Shown one piece after another: positions 22,978 to 31,492 of a DNA stretch of 41,133 nucleotides. How positions within the stretch are numbered: the first letter of the stretch is position 1; each line of letters starts with the position of its first letter. This stretch comes from Bacteroidaceae bacterium (GTDB lineage: Bacteria; Bacteroidota; Bacteroidia; Bacteroidales; Bacteroidaceae), in contig JAFTAJ010000026.1 of NCBI GenBank assembly GCA_017458585.1, positions 1-41,133 of the forward strand, written 5' to 3'. The position numbers and the translations under genes are program-made. Below the pieces are notes generated by a model. The model was not told the DNA's origin, searched no databases, and was given only the letters and a program-made list of their open reading frames with translations.

Positions 22978-24446
22978 AAAAACTACTGACATTTTTCCTA
23001 TGTGCTGCCGTAAGCATCGCTGCTAACGCGCAACTCAAGCCGGCACCGCTGTTTGGTGACGGCATGGTGCTGCAGCAACAGCAGAAAGTCAACTTCTGGG
23101 GCTGGGCAAAGCCTGACGCTGCAGTCAGCGTCACCACCTCATGGGGCGCCAAGGCCAAAGCCGTTGCCGACAAGCAGGGCAGGTGGAAGACCACCATGCA
23201 GACACCTGCCGCCAGCTACGAGCCGCAGACCGTCACTATCAAGAGCGGCAAAGACAAAGCCGTGCTCCACGACGTGCTCATTGGCGAGGTATGGTTTGCC
23301 TCCGGCCAGAGCAATATGGAGATGCCCCTCAAGGGCTTCGACGGCTGCCCCACCGAGGGTAGCAACGAGGCCATCGCCACTGCCGGCAAATATAAGGGCA
23401 AGGTGCACTTCGTCACCGCGCCCTCCATGCCACAGGTAGAGCCCACCGACACCATCACAGTAAAATGGGAGGACTGCATGCCCGCCACAGCCCGCAACTT
23501 CTGCGCCGCCGCCTACTTCTTCGGCACAATGCTGCAGAAGGCGCTCGACTGCCCCGTGGGACTCATCAACAGCTCCCTGGGCGCCACCCGGGTGGAGGGA
23601 TGGACACCACGTGAGCTGCTGCAGACATATCCCGACGTCAACCTCGACAAAGAGATGGCTGACGCGGCACCCCAGATAGCCAGACTCAAAGCAGAAGACA
23701 ACCTGTACAACATCAACCGCGGCCTGTCGCTGGTGTTCTATAATGGCATGATTCACCCCTTTGTGGGTTACAATATCAAGGGCTTCCTATGGTATCAGGG
23801 CGAAGCCAATGTGTCAGGAGAGTGCTCCGACTATGCGCTGCGCATGACCAATATGGTCAGGGAGTGGCGCAACCGCTGGGGGATGGGCGACCTGCCCTTC
23901 TACTATGTGGAGATATGCCCCTACGACTGGTGGTGGGCCAAGCCGCCATCGGCTGCCTGCGCCATGCGGGAGCAACAACTCTTGGCACAGAGCATGCTGC
24001 CCAATATGGGTATGGTGTGCACCAACGACCTGGTAAAGGACTATGAGCATTGGCAAATCCACCCATGCATGAAGCGTGAGGTGGGAGAGCGCCTATGCTA
24101 CTGGGCACTCAGCGAGACCTACGGCATGGAAGGCATCTCCTGTAAGAGTCCCACCTTCCAAACAATGGAGATTAAGGACGGCAAGGCCATCATTACCTTT
24201 AACGACGCTGAGGAAGGCTTCAATCGCAACTACAACGTGGAGGGCTTCGAGATATGCGGTCCCGACAGTGTGTTCTACACCGCTCATGCCGGCCCCAGCG
24301 GCAACCGTGTCACGGTGCAGGCCGCCCAGGTGAAAGAGCCCGTGGCCGTAAGGTACTGCTATAAGCCTTGGCAGATTGGCAACCTCAAGAACAACTATGG
24401 ACTGCCCGTGGTGCCCTTCCGCACCGATCACTTCCCTTTGAAATAG
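22974..24446 (+). CDS. Sialate O-acetylesterase
   Basis: Encodes 490 residues with a signal peptide (cleavage after ANAQ). It belongs to the sialate O-acetylesterase (SASA) family, SGNH-type hydrolases that remove O-acetyl groups from sialic acid or other acetylated sugars in the periplasm. The N-terminal motif LFGDGMVLQQQQKVNFWGWA is typical, followed by EVWFASGQSNMEMPL with nucleophile Ser113, then GFLWYQGEAN, and the late HWQIHPCMKREVGERL with the likely catalytic histidine. Length is usual. The ATG overlaps the stop codon of the protease gene by four bases (ATGA), and a dockerin gene follows after 31 bp, so all three appear co-expressed. Confidence 0.93.
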   Translation: MKKLLTFFLCAAVSIAANAQLKPAPLFGDGMVLQQQQKVNFWGWAKPDAAVSVTTSWGAKAKAVADKQGRWKTTMQTPAASYEPQTVTIKSGKDKAVLHDVLIGEVWFASGQSNMEMPLKGFDGCPTEGSNEAIATAGKYKGKVHFVTAPSMPQVEPTDTITVKWEDCMPATARNFCAAAYFFGTMLQKALDCPVGLINSSLGATRVEGWTPRELLQTYPDVNLDKEMADAAPQIARLKAEDNLYNINRGLSLVFYNGMIHPFVGYNIKGFLWYQGEANVSGECSDYALRMTNMVREWRNRWGMGDLPFYYVEICPYDWWWAKPPSAACAMREQQLLAQSMLPNMGMVCTNDLVKDYEHWQIHPCMKREVGERLCYWALSETYGMEGISCKSPTFQTMEIKDGKAIITFNDAEEGFNRNYNVEGFEICGPDSVFYTAHAGPSGNRVTVQAAQVKEPVAVRYCYKPWQIGNLKNNYGLPVVPFRTDHFPLK

Positions 24447-24477
24447 TCGCAAACTAACTAACAAACAATAAAACATC

Positions 24478-27400
24478 ATGAAAAAATTTCTATTCTTTCT
24501 GCTGACCGCCTTGATAGTGTGCGGTCAATGGTCAACGGTTAGCGCCCGCTACAACCTTGGCAATCGCATAGCCTACGACCAACTGAAAGTAGGCGACACC
24601 ATCGCCATTCAGGGCATCTCAGATGCCAACAACAACGGCTACCGCTTCATCGCCGGAGCACTGCTGCAGACGGCATTTACAGAGGAATGCGTCTTCACCG
24701 TGGAGGAGGGACCAGCTGACATCCGCACCGGCGACCCGACCTATTTCCTGCGCAACATCGTAGCCGACAAATATTTCGGCAAGAATGGCCTGCGCGGCAC
24801 AGGACCCACCGGATGGAACGACACCCGACTGGTCAGCACACCCGATAGCGCCTACAACTTTATGCTCGTATGCGCTGCCGACTCCGCACAGGATTGGAAC
24901 GGCCAGCACAACTACGACGAAGGCTCCACAGTGTTTATCTACTCCTACAACAATGGAAGTGAAGATAAATTTATAAATATGTGTAACTGGGGCTGGTTTG
25001 AAGCCGAGAAGATCTACATGTGGGGCTACAAGGACACCAGTCCCTGGGATATCTATCAAGTAATGTATGAGAAAGACCTCAAGGGTGATCTCGCCGATTT
25101 GGTGGACTTCTACAGCAGCCTCAACCTCGAGTTCCCCGCTGGCAGCGACCCCGGCTTCTATCCTTCCGAATTGGTTGACGCCTTCACCACAGCTATGGAC
25201 GAGGCCACCGCAGCCACCATTACAGACCATACCGATGCCGAGTATCAGCAGTTTATCGACAACCTCAAAGCAGCAAAAGCGGCTGTCGAATCGAGCTATA
25301 TCGATATCACCGACGGATACTACTTCGTAGTCAGCGCCTACACCGAGTTCCTCAACAAGCAAAAGGTCGAGAAGGCAGCATACGTCAACAACGCCTCCTC
25401 CTACATCCAGTGGGCGGACTTCGACCCCACCAACCCCGACTACGTCTTTAGGATAGAGAAGCTGGCCAGCGGCAACTACAGCGTGCAGAGCTTCAGCAAC
25501 GACACTTACTGGAACGCCCCTGGCACCGACTCCAACTCGCAGGGCATCTACACCAGCACCACCCTCAACAATGAGCAGATATTCAGCAATATCGGCGCAG
25601 GACAGTGGCAAATCTGGAACACCTTCTCCAAGAAGCACTACCACCCCGAGAGCAACGGCGCAGGTAGTGGCAAGACCGGCAAATTCGTTACTTGGAACTC
25701 CTCGGGAGTAGGATCAGCCTCCACATGGTATATCCGCTGCGCATCCGATGCCCTCGTTGACAGCCTCATCGACGTACGCACACAGATTCGTCTTACCGAG
25801 CAACTCAGCAAGACCTACGGCGAAGCCTTCGACACCTACAACAAACTCTTCGTCTATAAACCAGACACTGACCATCCGCTCATCACCCATGTCACCGATG
25901 GTGATCCTGACGACTGCCAGCTGTCGTCCAACGCCTCCGACTCCTCGGAGGGAAAGCACCTCAGCTACCTTATCGACGATAACGCTGAGACCTTCTGGCA
26001 CTCCAGCTACCATGACTCCTCCGACCCCAATCCGCTCACTTACCACTATCTGCAGGCCGACATATCCAACAATCCCCTTTCCGAGTTCCAGATCTACTTC
26101 ATGCGACGTTCGGGAAGCTTCGGACAGAGTGACCGCCCTGTCGAGGTCAATGTCTATGCCACCGCCGACACTACAGGCCAGTGGAATCACACCGACCAGT
26201 GGACACTCGTGCAGCACTTCGCCTCACTGCCCCATGAGGAAAGCATCACTGAGTACTATATGCCCGCCCTTCAGACCGCAGAGCCCGTCAACTACATACG
26301 CTTCGAGGTGGTGAAGAACAACTCCTCCTCGCGCCAGCACAACGGCTATCCCTACTTCAATCTCGCCGAGTTTAATATCTACGCCACCACCCTCGACACC
26401 GAGACCTCGCAGTATCTCTACTCCGATGAGATAAAGGCAGCCGCCGACGCCCTCAAGGCTCTCATGGACCCTGCCCTCGAGAAGATAGCCGCCAACACTG
26501 CCACACAGGAGGACATCGACCAGCTAAAACAAGCCACCAAGGCAGTCAACGAGCTCTATGCCGACACTACCACCCTCAAGAACCTTATCGCCGCCGCTGA
26601 GCGCAACCTGCAGGGAGCCACCGTGGGTGACAAGATTGGCCAGATAGGCTCTGAGGATGCAGTCACCAACCTCACCAACGCCATTAACGAAGCCAAGTCC
26701 TTCGACACAAGCGGCAAGATAGACAAGGCTGCCCTGGATGCTATATGCAACACTCTGAAGCAGGCACGCACCGACTTCCTCAACAGCATCAACATGCCTG
26801 ATCCCGACAAGTGGTACTATATCGCCAGCCTCGACACCATGCGCAACAGCTATGAAGACCTCTACACCAACGGCGCACTGATGTACGTGGCCGACTACGG
26901 CCGCGACAAAGGCGTGGTATGGGCACTCAACGAAGGCGAAGCCTTTGACTACAACCCCTTTGCCATGTGGCACTTTATTCCCGTGGAGGACGAGGACTAC
27001 ACCCTCACTTACTATGTGCAGAACCTCGGCTCCGGTCTCTACATCGGCGACTATCCCACCTACTCGCAGCCTGTACTTACCACTGACGAGCCAGTGCTAT
27101 ATCAGTTCAACTACACTGGCGGAGAGCTGGGACTCATAGCCCGCAAGGGTGAGAACCCAGGCTACTCACTCCATGCAGCCAACAAGGACAACGCCATCGT
27201 TGGCTGGAGCGCAGGAGCAGGCACAGCCTCGTCGTGGGAGTTCCGCGAAGTGGATGTCAACACCATCGACGCCATCACCATCACCGCCAAGACCAACAAT
27301 ATCGATGTCTTTGCAGTGCCATACGACTTCTCCGAGCTCTCCCTCTACAACGGAGAGGATGTCCACACCTATGCCATCAAGAAGATGACCCTCGACCCCG

Positions 27401-27996
27401 AGACCGACATCACCACCATCGAGTTCTATGAGAAAGAAGCCTTTGCGGCAGGAGAGCCCTGCGTGCTCGTCATCGGCGACCCTACCTTAGAGGAAGGCGA
27501 AGAAATGACACTCGTGATGGCCACGCCTACCGAAATAGCTACAAAGTCGGAGCCCGCCAACGGAATAGTAGGACTCTGGACCACAGACCCCGTGCCTGCC
27601 AACACAGCATGGTTCACCGGCAAGGAGATAACCTTGAGCAATGAGCCCGTGCATATCTCTGCCCACACTGGCTATATCGACGCCACGCTCTACAAGGGCG
27701 AGGTGACAGGCGTAGAGACAGCCCTCACCCTTGAGGTGGCAGGTCTCAACTGGCCAGAGGCCGGCGACAAGCCAGCTGATGTCAATGGCGACGGCAAGGT
27801 TAACACCGCTGACGTCGTAGCCGTCTACACCTTCATTGAGAAGGGCACAGAGAGTGGCTTCTCAAGAGAGACATCCGACGTTAACCGCGACGGAAGCGTC
27901 AACACCGCCGATGTAGTGGCCATCTACACCGCCATCATCGGAGGCGACTCTTCTGGCAGTCCACGCTGGATACAACGCATCCTCGCAAACCAATAA
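24478..27996 (+). CDS. Secreted discoidin/dockerin protein 2
   Basis: Encodes 1172 residues, a paralogue of the 1420-5043 product with the same order of parts. They are a signal peptide (FLFFLLTALIVCGQWSTVSA), ricin-like beta modules (about 28-200 and 280-430), helical spacers, a discoidin-like region (about 462-640, with LIDDNAETFWHSSYHD), another helical spacer (about 650-770), a beta module (about 775-910) and two dockerin repeats, DVNGDGKVNTADVVAVY (from 1101) and DVNRDGSVNTADVVAIY (from 1134). It is the last gene of the protease-esterase operon and is followed directly by a terminator. It has no enzymatic motif. Binding to sugars or to other surface proteins is an inference from the discoidin fold; no cohesin is present here. 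Confidence 0.9.
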   Translation: MKKFLFFLLTALIVCGQWSTVSARYNLGNRIAYDQLKVGDTIAIQGISDANNNGYRFIAGALLQTAFTEECVFTVEEGPADIRTGDPTYFLRNIVADKYFGKNGLRGTGPTGWNDTRLVSTPDSAYNFMLVCAADSAQDWNGQHNYDEGSTVFIYSYNNGSEDKFINMCNWGWFEAEKIYMWGYKDTSPWDIYQVMYEKDLKGDLADLVDFYSSLNLEFPAGSDPGFYPSELVDAFTTAMDEATAATITDHTDAEYQQFIDNLKAAKAAVESSYIDITDGYYFVVSAYTEFLNKQKVEKAAYVNNASSYIQWADFDPTNPDYVFRIEKLASGNYSVQSFSNDTYWNAPGTDSNSQGIYTSTTLNNEQIFSNIGAGQWQIWNTFSKKHYHPESNGAGSGKTGKFVTWNSSGVGSASTWYIRCASDALVDSLIDVRTQIRLTEQLSKTYGEAFDTYNKLFVYKPDTDHPLITHVTDGDPDDCQLSSNASDSSEGKHLSYLIDDNAETFWHSSYHDSSDPNPLTYHYLQADISNNPLSEFQIYFMRRSGSFGQSDRPVEVNVYATADTTGQWNHTDQWTLVQHFASLPHEESITEYYMPALQTAEPVNYIRFEVVKNNSSSRQHNGYPYFNLAEFNIYATTLDTETSQYLYSDEIKAAADALKALMDPALEKIAANTATQEDIDQLKQATKAVNELYADTTTLKNLIAAAERNLQGATVGDKIGQIGSEDAVTNLTNAINEAKSFDTSGKIDKAALDAICNTLKQARTDFLNSINMPDPDKWYYIASLDTMRNSYEDLYTNGALMYVADYGRDKGVVWALNEGEAFDYNPFAMWHFIPVEDEDYTLTYYVQNLGSGLYIGDYPTYSQPVLTTDEPVLYQFNYTGGELGLIARKGENPGYSLHAANKDNAIVGWSAGAGTASSWEFREVDVNTIDAITITAKTNNIDVFAVPYDFSELSLYNGEDVHTYAIKKMTLDPETDITTIEFYEKEAFAAGEPCVLVIGDPTLEEGEEMTLVMATPTEIATKSEPANGIVGLWTTDPVPANTAWFTGKEITLSNEPVHISAHTGYIDATLYKGEVTGVETALTLEVAGLNWPEAGDKPADVNGDGKVNTADVVAVYTFIEKGTESGFSRETSDVNRDGSVNTADVVAIYTAIIGGDSSGSPRWIQRILANQ
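24523..24543 (+). repeat. Three heptamers in dockerin protein 2 signal peptide
   Basis: GGTCAAT, GGTCAAC, GGTTAGC encode GQWSTVS at the end of the signal peptide. It is the same heptamer as in the NadE linker, which encodes the similar string GQWSMVNGQ. Confidence 0.75.
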
Positions 27997-28006
27997 CCTA
28001 ATCAAC

Positions 28007-28042
28007 AAAGGAGAGAAGCATCAAACTTCTCTCCTTTTCTTT
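28007..28042 (+). terminator. Rho-independent terminator after dockerin gene 2
   Basis: AAAGGAGAGAAG (28007-28018) pairs perfectly with CTTCTCTCCTTT (28026-28037) around a 7-base loop, followed by TCTTTTTCTCC. It closes the three-gene operon. Confidence 0.9.
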
Positions 28043-28058
28043 TTCTCCTGGCCCTTTT

Positions 28059-28664
28059 TTATTTCTTCCCGTATAAAATGGGGTTGGTGTCTGTGTCGTT
28101 GTACATCTTCATCTGTTTATAGACTTTCATGTACTTGCGCCCTGCCGCGATGTCGGCAAGCAGCTGGTCGATGGCCGACGACAAGTCGCGCTGCTGTTCC
28201 ATCAGCACGGCAAGCTTGGCTGAGCATTTGTCGCGATGCTCCGCGGTGGCGTCGGGGCGCTCTGCCTCCTGACGCATGTGATAAATCTTGAGGGCGAGGA
28301 TGCTCAGACGGTCAATGGCCCATGCCGGCGACTCGGTGTTGATAGTGGCGTCGGGAGAGGGCGTCACCTCGCGGTAGAGGGTGAGGAAATAGCTGTCGAT
28401 GCGCTCCACCAGGTCGGTGCGGTCTTGGTTGCTCTTGTCAATGCGGCGCTTGAGCACCAGTGCCGCAGCAGGGTCTATGGCGGGGTCGCGGATGATATCC
28501 TCAAAATGCCACTGCACCGTGTCTATCCAGCACTTGAGGTAGAGGTCGTGCTCTATCTGTCCCTGCGGATAGGGGTTGCGGATTGGCGTGTCAACATTGT
28601 CGGTGACGTGGTAGTCGCGGATGGCCGCCTCAAAGATGGGCTGGCAGAGCTTAGTGAATTCCAT
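28059..28664 (-). CDS. DUF4254 family protein
   Basis: Encodes 201 residues from the ATG at 28664 (MEFTKLCQPIFEAAIRDYH), the conserved start of the family; a longer frame reaching 28739 crosses the predicted promoter and is rejected. The protein is helical and soluble, with the motifs IEHDLYLKCWIDTVQWHFED, IDKSNQDRTDLVERIDSYF, AWAIDRLSILALKIYHMRQE and KYMKVYKQMKMYNDTDTNP, which fit DUF4254. Family members often lie beside glycosyltransferases of lipopolysaccharide synthesis; none is next to it here. The function is unknown. It is transcribed away from pdxB. Confidence 0.88.
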   Translation of the reverse strand: MEFTKLCQPIFEAAIRDYHVTDNVDTPIRNPYPQGQIEHDLYLKCWIDTVQWHFEDIIRDPAIDPAAALVLKRRIDKSNQDRTDLVERIDSYFLTLYREVTPSPDATINTESPAWAIDRLSILALKIYHMRQEAERPDATAEHRDKCSAKLAVLMEQQRDLSSAIDQLLADIAAGRKYMKVYKQMKMYNDTDTNPILYGKK

Positions 28665-28686
28665 AACGATTTGTATATTTTTGCCA

Positions 28687-28694
28687 CAAAGATA
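28687..28694 (-). promoter_or_regulatory. Predicted -7 box of DUF4254 gene
   Basis: On the minus strand TATCTTTG, 22 bases before the ATG at 28664. No TTTG is found at the expected -33 distance. Confidence 0.5.
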
Positions 28695-28748
28695 AAAAGA
28701 AATATCGTAACTCCATATAATTTTTGATTTATTTTTCATTTTCTATTA

Positions 28749-28769
28749 CCTCTAACCTCTAACCTCTAA
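28749..28769. repeat. CCTCTAA heptamers upstream of pdxB
   Basis: Three contiguous CCTCTAA units lie where the -33 box of the pdxB promoter would be expected. Confidence 0.85.
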
Positions 28770-28779
28770 CGTTTTTCGT

Positions 28780-28787
28780 TACCTTTG
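28780..28787 (+). promoter_or_regulatory. Predicted -7 box of pdxB
   Basis: TACCTTTG matches TAnnTTTG and ends only four bases before the pdxB ATG, implying a transcript with almost no leader. No -33 box is seen at 20 bases. Confidence 0.5.
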
Positions 28788-28791
28788 CGGC

Positions 28792-29811
28792 ATGAAAGTT
28801 GTGATAGATGACCATATTCCCTATATTAGGGAAGCCGCCGAGTGGCTATTCGACGAAGTGACCTATTTGCCAGGCACCGCGTTTAAGGATAGCCGCGAAC
28901 TCAGGGATGCTGACGCCCTGATTATCAGGACTCGCACCCGTTGCAATGAGGCACTGCTGGGCAATAGCAATGTGCGGTTTGTGGCTACCGCCACCATCGG
29001 TCACGACCACATTGACGCGGCTTTCATGCAGCGTGCCCAGATAGCGTGGGCCAACTGCCCTGGATGCAATGCCTCGTCGGTGGCGCAGTATGTGAGAAAC
29101 GCTATCCTCTGCCTAGGTTGCTGGGGAAAGGTCGGTATTGTGGGCTATGGCCACGTGGGCAAGGCTGTGAGGCAAGCCCTGGAAGCCATCGGCTGCGAGG
29201 TCATGCTCAACGACCCTCCTCTCGAACTTTCAACTCCTCACTCCTCACTCCTCACTCCTCTCTCTTCTCTCGCCGAGCAGTGCGACATCATCACTTTTCA
29301 CACTCCGTTGACAAAGGAAGGCAAGTTCCCAACCTTCCATCTGGCTGACGAGAGTTTTTTTCGCAGCGTGAAGAGGAAACCCGTAATCATAAACACTGCG
29401 CGGGGCGGAGTGGTGGATGAGCACGCCATGCTGCATGCCTACGATAAGGGACTGATAAGCGAGATGGTTATCGACACATGGGAGGGCGAACCGCACATCA
29501 ACGCCGAGCTGCTGCAGAGAGCCTTCATCGCCACCACACACATCGCCGGCTATTCTGCCGACGGCAAGAGCAATGCCGCGCGTATGGCACTACGGGCTGT
29601 ATGCCGCCACTTCGGTATAGCCATTAGTGACGAACAGAGATTTCTCGCCCTCACAGCACCGCCACCGCTGCCAGAACACATACAGCCCACCGGCGACCCC
29701 GTCAAGGATGCTCTGGCGCTGTACAGTCCGTTGGACGACTCAGCGCGACTCAAGGCCGCACCTGCAGACTTCGAAGCCCTGCGCAACAACTACCCGCTGC
29801 GGCGGGAATAA
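28792..29811 (+). CDS. pdxB: Erythronate-4-phosphate dehydrogenase
   Basis: Encodes 339 residues. It oxidises 4-phosphoerythronate in the DXP-dependent branch of pyridoxal phosphate synthesis. The start MKVVIDDHIPYIREAAEW is the conserved family N-terminus. The NAD-binding motif VGIVGYGHVGKAV is near residue 119, and catalytic residues are Arg204 (INTARGGVVDE), Glu233 (TWEGEP) and His250 (THIAGYSADGK). A C-terminal PdxB-type dimerisation region follows. Residues 148-159 (TPHSSLLTPLSS), just after the dinucleotide-binding strand, come from a heptamer array replacing a variable loop. A strong terminator lies 8 bp past the stop. Confidence 0.95.
   Translation: MKVVIDDHIPYIREAAEWLFDEVTYLPGTAFKDSRELRDADALIIRTRTRCNEALLGNSNVRFVATATIGHDHIDAAFMQRAQIAWANCPGCNASSVAQYVRNAILCLGCWGKVGIVGYGHVGKAVRQALEAIGCEVMLNDPPLELSTPHSSLLTPLSSLAEQCDIITFHTPLTKEGKFPTFHLADESFFRSVKRKPVIINTARGGVVDEHAMLHAYDKGLISEMVIDTWEGEPHINAELLQRAFIATTHIAGYSADGKSNAARMALRAVCRHFGIAISDEQRFLALTAPPPLPEHIQPTGDPVKDALALYSPLDDSARLKAAPADFEALRNNYPLRRE
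29234..29268 (+). repeat. CTCCTCA heptamer array inside pdxB
   Basis: Units CTCCTCA three times, then CTCCTCT and CTCTTCT. They encode a 7-residue repeat in a loop of the NAD-binding domain. Confidence 0.85.
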
Positions 29812-29818
29812 AAAAAAT

Positions 29819-29857
29819 GTCCCCGTGAAGTTGCCTTCACGGGAACACTTATTTTTC
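29819..29857. terminator. Bidirectional terminator between pdxB and HU
   Basis: CCCGTGAAG and CTTCACGGG form a 9-bp stem with a TTGC loop, extended by GT/AC. The plus strand continues ACTTATTTTTC; the minus strand continues ACATTTTTTTATT. It can therefore end both converging transcripts. Confidence 0.85.
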
Positions 29858-29882
29858 TAATGTCGTGTTTCTGCAGCGTTTA

Positions 29883-30146
29883 TTAGCCGAGAACAGCGGC
29901 AGAAGCCTTAAACTTAACCACCTTCTTTGCGGCGATCTTAATCTTGGCACCGGTAGCGGGGTTAACGCCAGTGCGAGCAGCACGCTTAACAGTGCTGAAA
30001 GTACCGAAACCAACGAGAGCAACCTTGTCACCCTTCTTTACAGCACCTGCGATAGCAGCGGTGGTGGTGTCAAGAGCCTTCTTTGCAGCTGCCTTAGAAA
30101 TGCCAGCGCCTGCAGCGATCTTTGCGATCAATTCAGTCTTTGTCAT
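29883..30146 (-). CDS. HU-family DNA-binding protein
   Basis: Encodes 87 residues, close to the usual 90. It is a nucleoid-associated dimer that bends DNA. The N-terminal helical part [25 protein letters not shown] is typical, followed by [25 protein letters not shown], where the RxxGxNPxTG arm contacts DNA, and a lysine-rich end [11 protein letters not shown]. The codon use looks different from its neighbours, with many GCT, GCA and AAG codons, as expected for an abundant protein. It has its own consensus promoter and a strong terminator, so it is monocistronic. Confidence 0.97.
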   Translation of the reverse strand: MTKTELIAKIAAGAGISKAAAKKALDTTTAAIAGAVKKGDKVALVGFGTFSTVKRAARTGVNPATGAKIKIAAKKVVKFKASAAVLG

Positions 30147-30211
30147 AATTGAGAAATTAAATTGTTAGTAGTAAAAGGTTAATTAAACTGTTTTCGTTGT
30201 TATAACTGATG

Positions 30212-30243
30212 CAAATATCGTAATATCAGCGGTTACTTCCAAA
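30212..30243 (-). promoter_or_regulatory. Promoter of the HU gene
   Basis: On the minus strand TTTG (30240-30243), 20 bases, then GATATTTG (30212-30219). The ATG at 30146 is about 60 bases downstream of the predicted start. Confidence 0.7.
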
Positions 30244-30317
30244 TATTTTGCTAAAAAAAATGATTTTTCTTGATTTTTTTTTGATTTTTGGCCTCAAACA
30301 CCCGTGAAATAGGCATT

Positions 30318-31343
30318 TTACGCACTATAGGGCGGACGACAGGGATTCTTTTTCCATCGTCCGCTCAGTAGGGGAACGCGCTCAAAATAGGGCACTATCA
30401 AGGTACAGAAGACAAAGACTATGGCCAGCATGATGGCTGCGTCTGCCCAACTGCCACGCACAGAGATGTGGTTATACAGAGCTATGTTGCGGTAGATATA
30501 CAACACGGGGAAATGAAGCACGAAATAAACCATCGAGTGCTCGCCTATATATCCGATAAGGGGCACACGGGGCAGACGCACTGAAAGCAGTAGACCACTT
30601 AGGCCACATACCACCAACACCGTATTGATAATGGCCGTCCATGGATTACCCGTGAAGAGGTTAGAATGCATGTAATACATGCCGTGCCACAACACATTGC
30701 TGACTGCAAACACGGCCAGCAGCGCTATGGAGATAGCAAACTCCCATCTCCTGCCAAGATGCGCTATGAGCAGGCGCCACCAATGGCCGAGGTAGAAGAA
30801 GAATATGCCCATGCACACATTGTTGAGATTCATCCACAGGGGATTGTCTTGTGTCCACAGCCAGTAGCTGACGAGAGGGAATGACAGAGTCAGCCAATGG
30901 AGCCATTTCACCTTTTCTATGAAATGTACTGCGACATACATCACATAGAAGGAGAACAAAAACCACATGGCCGCGTTGCCGTAGAAGTCACTGACCTTGT
31001 AGGTATGTATCCACAGAAATCGTATGGGGTTGCGCGAATACTCTCCCTCCAGCAGCCACATAGAAAACCAGAACAGCACATTGCCTATCAATCCGCAGGT
31101 GATGTAGGGAACCAGCAGGCGTTTGGTGCGGTCCCACAGATAAGGCAGAGTGGCGCCAGACGTGCCGCGATTGAAATAGCCAGCCTTAAAGAAGAAGAAA
31201 CACATCAGGTAGAAACTCCAGTCCATAACGGTGTTCCACCAAGGATAAGCCACAAATCCCGTGTACTGAAAGGTGTGGAGCAACACCATCCTCACGATAC
31301 ACAAGCCGCACAAAAAATCAAACGTATGGTTCCTTTGTTTCAT
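30318..31343 (-). CDS. Acyltransferase family 3 membrane protein
   Basis: Encodes 341 residues with about nine to ten membrane segments. It fits the acyltransferase 3 family of integral membrane O-acyltransferases: the start NHTFDFLCGLCIVRMVLLHTF carries the family's N-terminal basic residue and histidine, followed by WSFYLMCFFFFKAGYF, with alternating hydrophobic helices and a late IGYIGEHSMVYFVLHFPVLY, the usual penultimate motif. Members acetylate or succinylate sugars of the envelope or small secreted molecules; the substrate cannot be read from the sequence. It is divergent from metG, with decamer repeats between the two start regions. Confidence 0.88.
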   Translation of the reverse strand: MKQRNHTFDFLCGLCIVRMVLLHTFQYTGFVAYPWWNTVMDWSFYLMCFFFFKAGYFNRGTSGATLPYLWDRTKRLLVPYITCGLIGNVLFWFSMWLLEGEYSRNPIRFLWIHTYKVSDFYGNAAMWFLFSFYVMYVAVHFIEKVKWLHWLTLSFPLVSYWLWTQDNPLWMNLNNVCMGIFFFYLGHWWRLLIAHLGRRWEFAISIALLAVFAVSNVLWHGMYYMHSNLFTGNPWTAIINTVLVVCGLSGLLLSVRLPRVPLIGYIGEHSMVYFVLHFPVLYIYRNIALYNHISVRGSWADAAIMLAIVFVFCTLIVPYFERVPLLSGRWKKNPCRPPYSA

Positions 31344-31353
31344 CTTTGGCTTG

Positions 31354-31361
31354 CAAAAATA
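31354..31361 (-). promoter_or_regulatory. Predicted -7 box of acyltransferase gene
   Basis: On the minus strand TATTTTTG, 10 bases before the ATG at 31343. No clear -33 box; that region runs into the decamer array. Confidence 0.45.
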
Positions 31362-31380
31362 CGAAATTATCCTTACTCCC

Positions 31381-31450
31381 TACTCTTTTTATCTACTTTT
31401 ATCTCCCTTTACCTCCTTTTATCTACTTTTATCTACTTTTATTTACTTTT
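31381..31450. repeat. Seven-unit decamer array between divergent genes
   Basis: Seven 10-bp units, consensus ATCTACTTTT (TACTCTTTTT, ATCTACTTTT, ATCTCCCTTT, ACCTCCTTTT, ATCTACTTTT twice, ATTTACTTTT). It is the same repeat as at 14131-14200 in opposite orientation, and lies between the -7 boxes of the acyltransferase gene and metG. Confidence 0.9.
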
Positions 31451-31455
31451 TTTAT

Positions 31456-31463
31456 TACTTTTG
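31456..31463 (+). promoter_or_regulatory. Predicted -7 box of metG
   Basis: TACTTTTG matches TAnnTTTG, 29 bases before the ATG at 31493. The -33 position lies inside the decamer array and has no TTTG. Confidence 0.6.
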
Positions 31464-31492
31464 CATCCTAAAATATAATAAGGTATATAAGA

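Noticed and set aside
28665..28739. 25-residue N-terminal extension of the DUF4254 protein
   Set aside because: It spans the predicted -7 box, and the conserved family start is the ATG at 28664.
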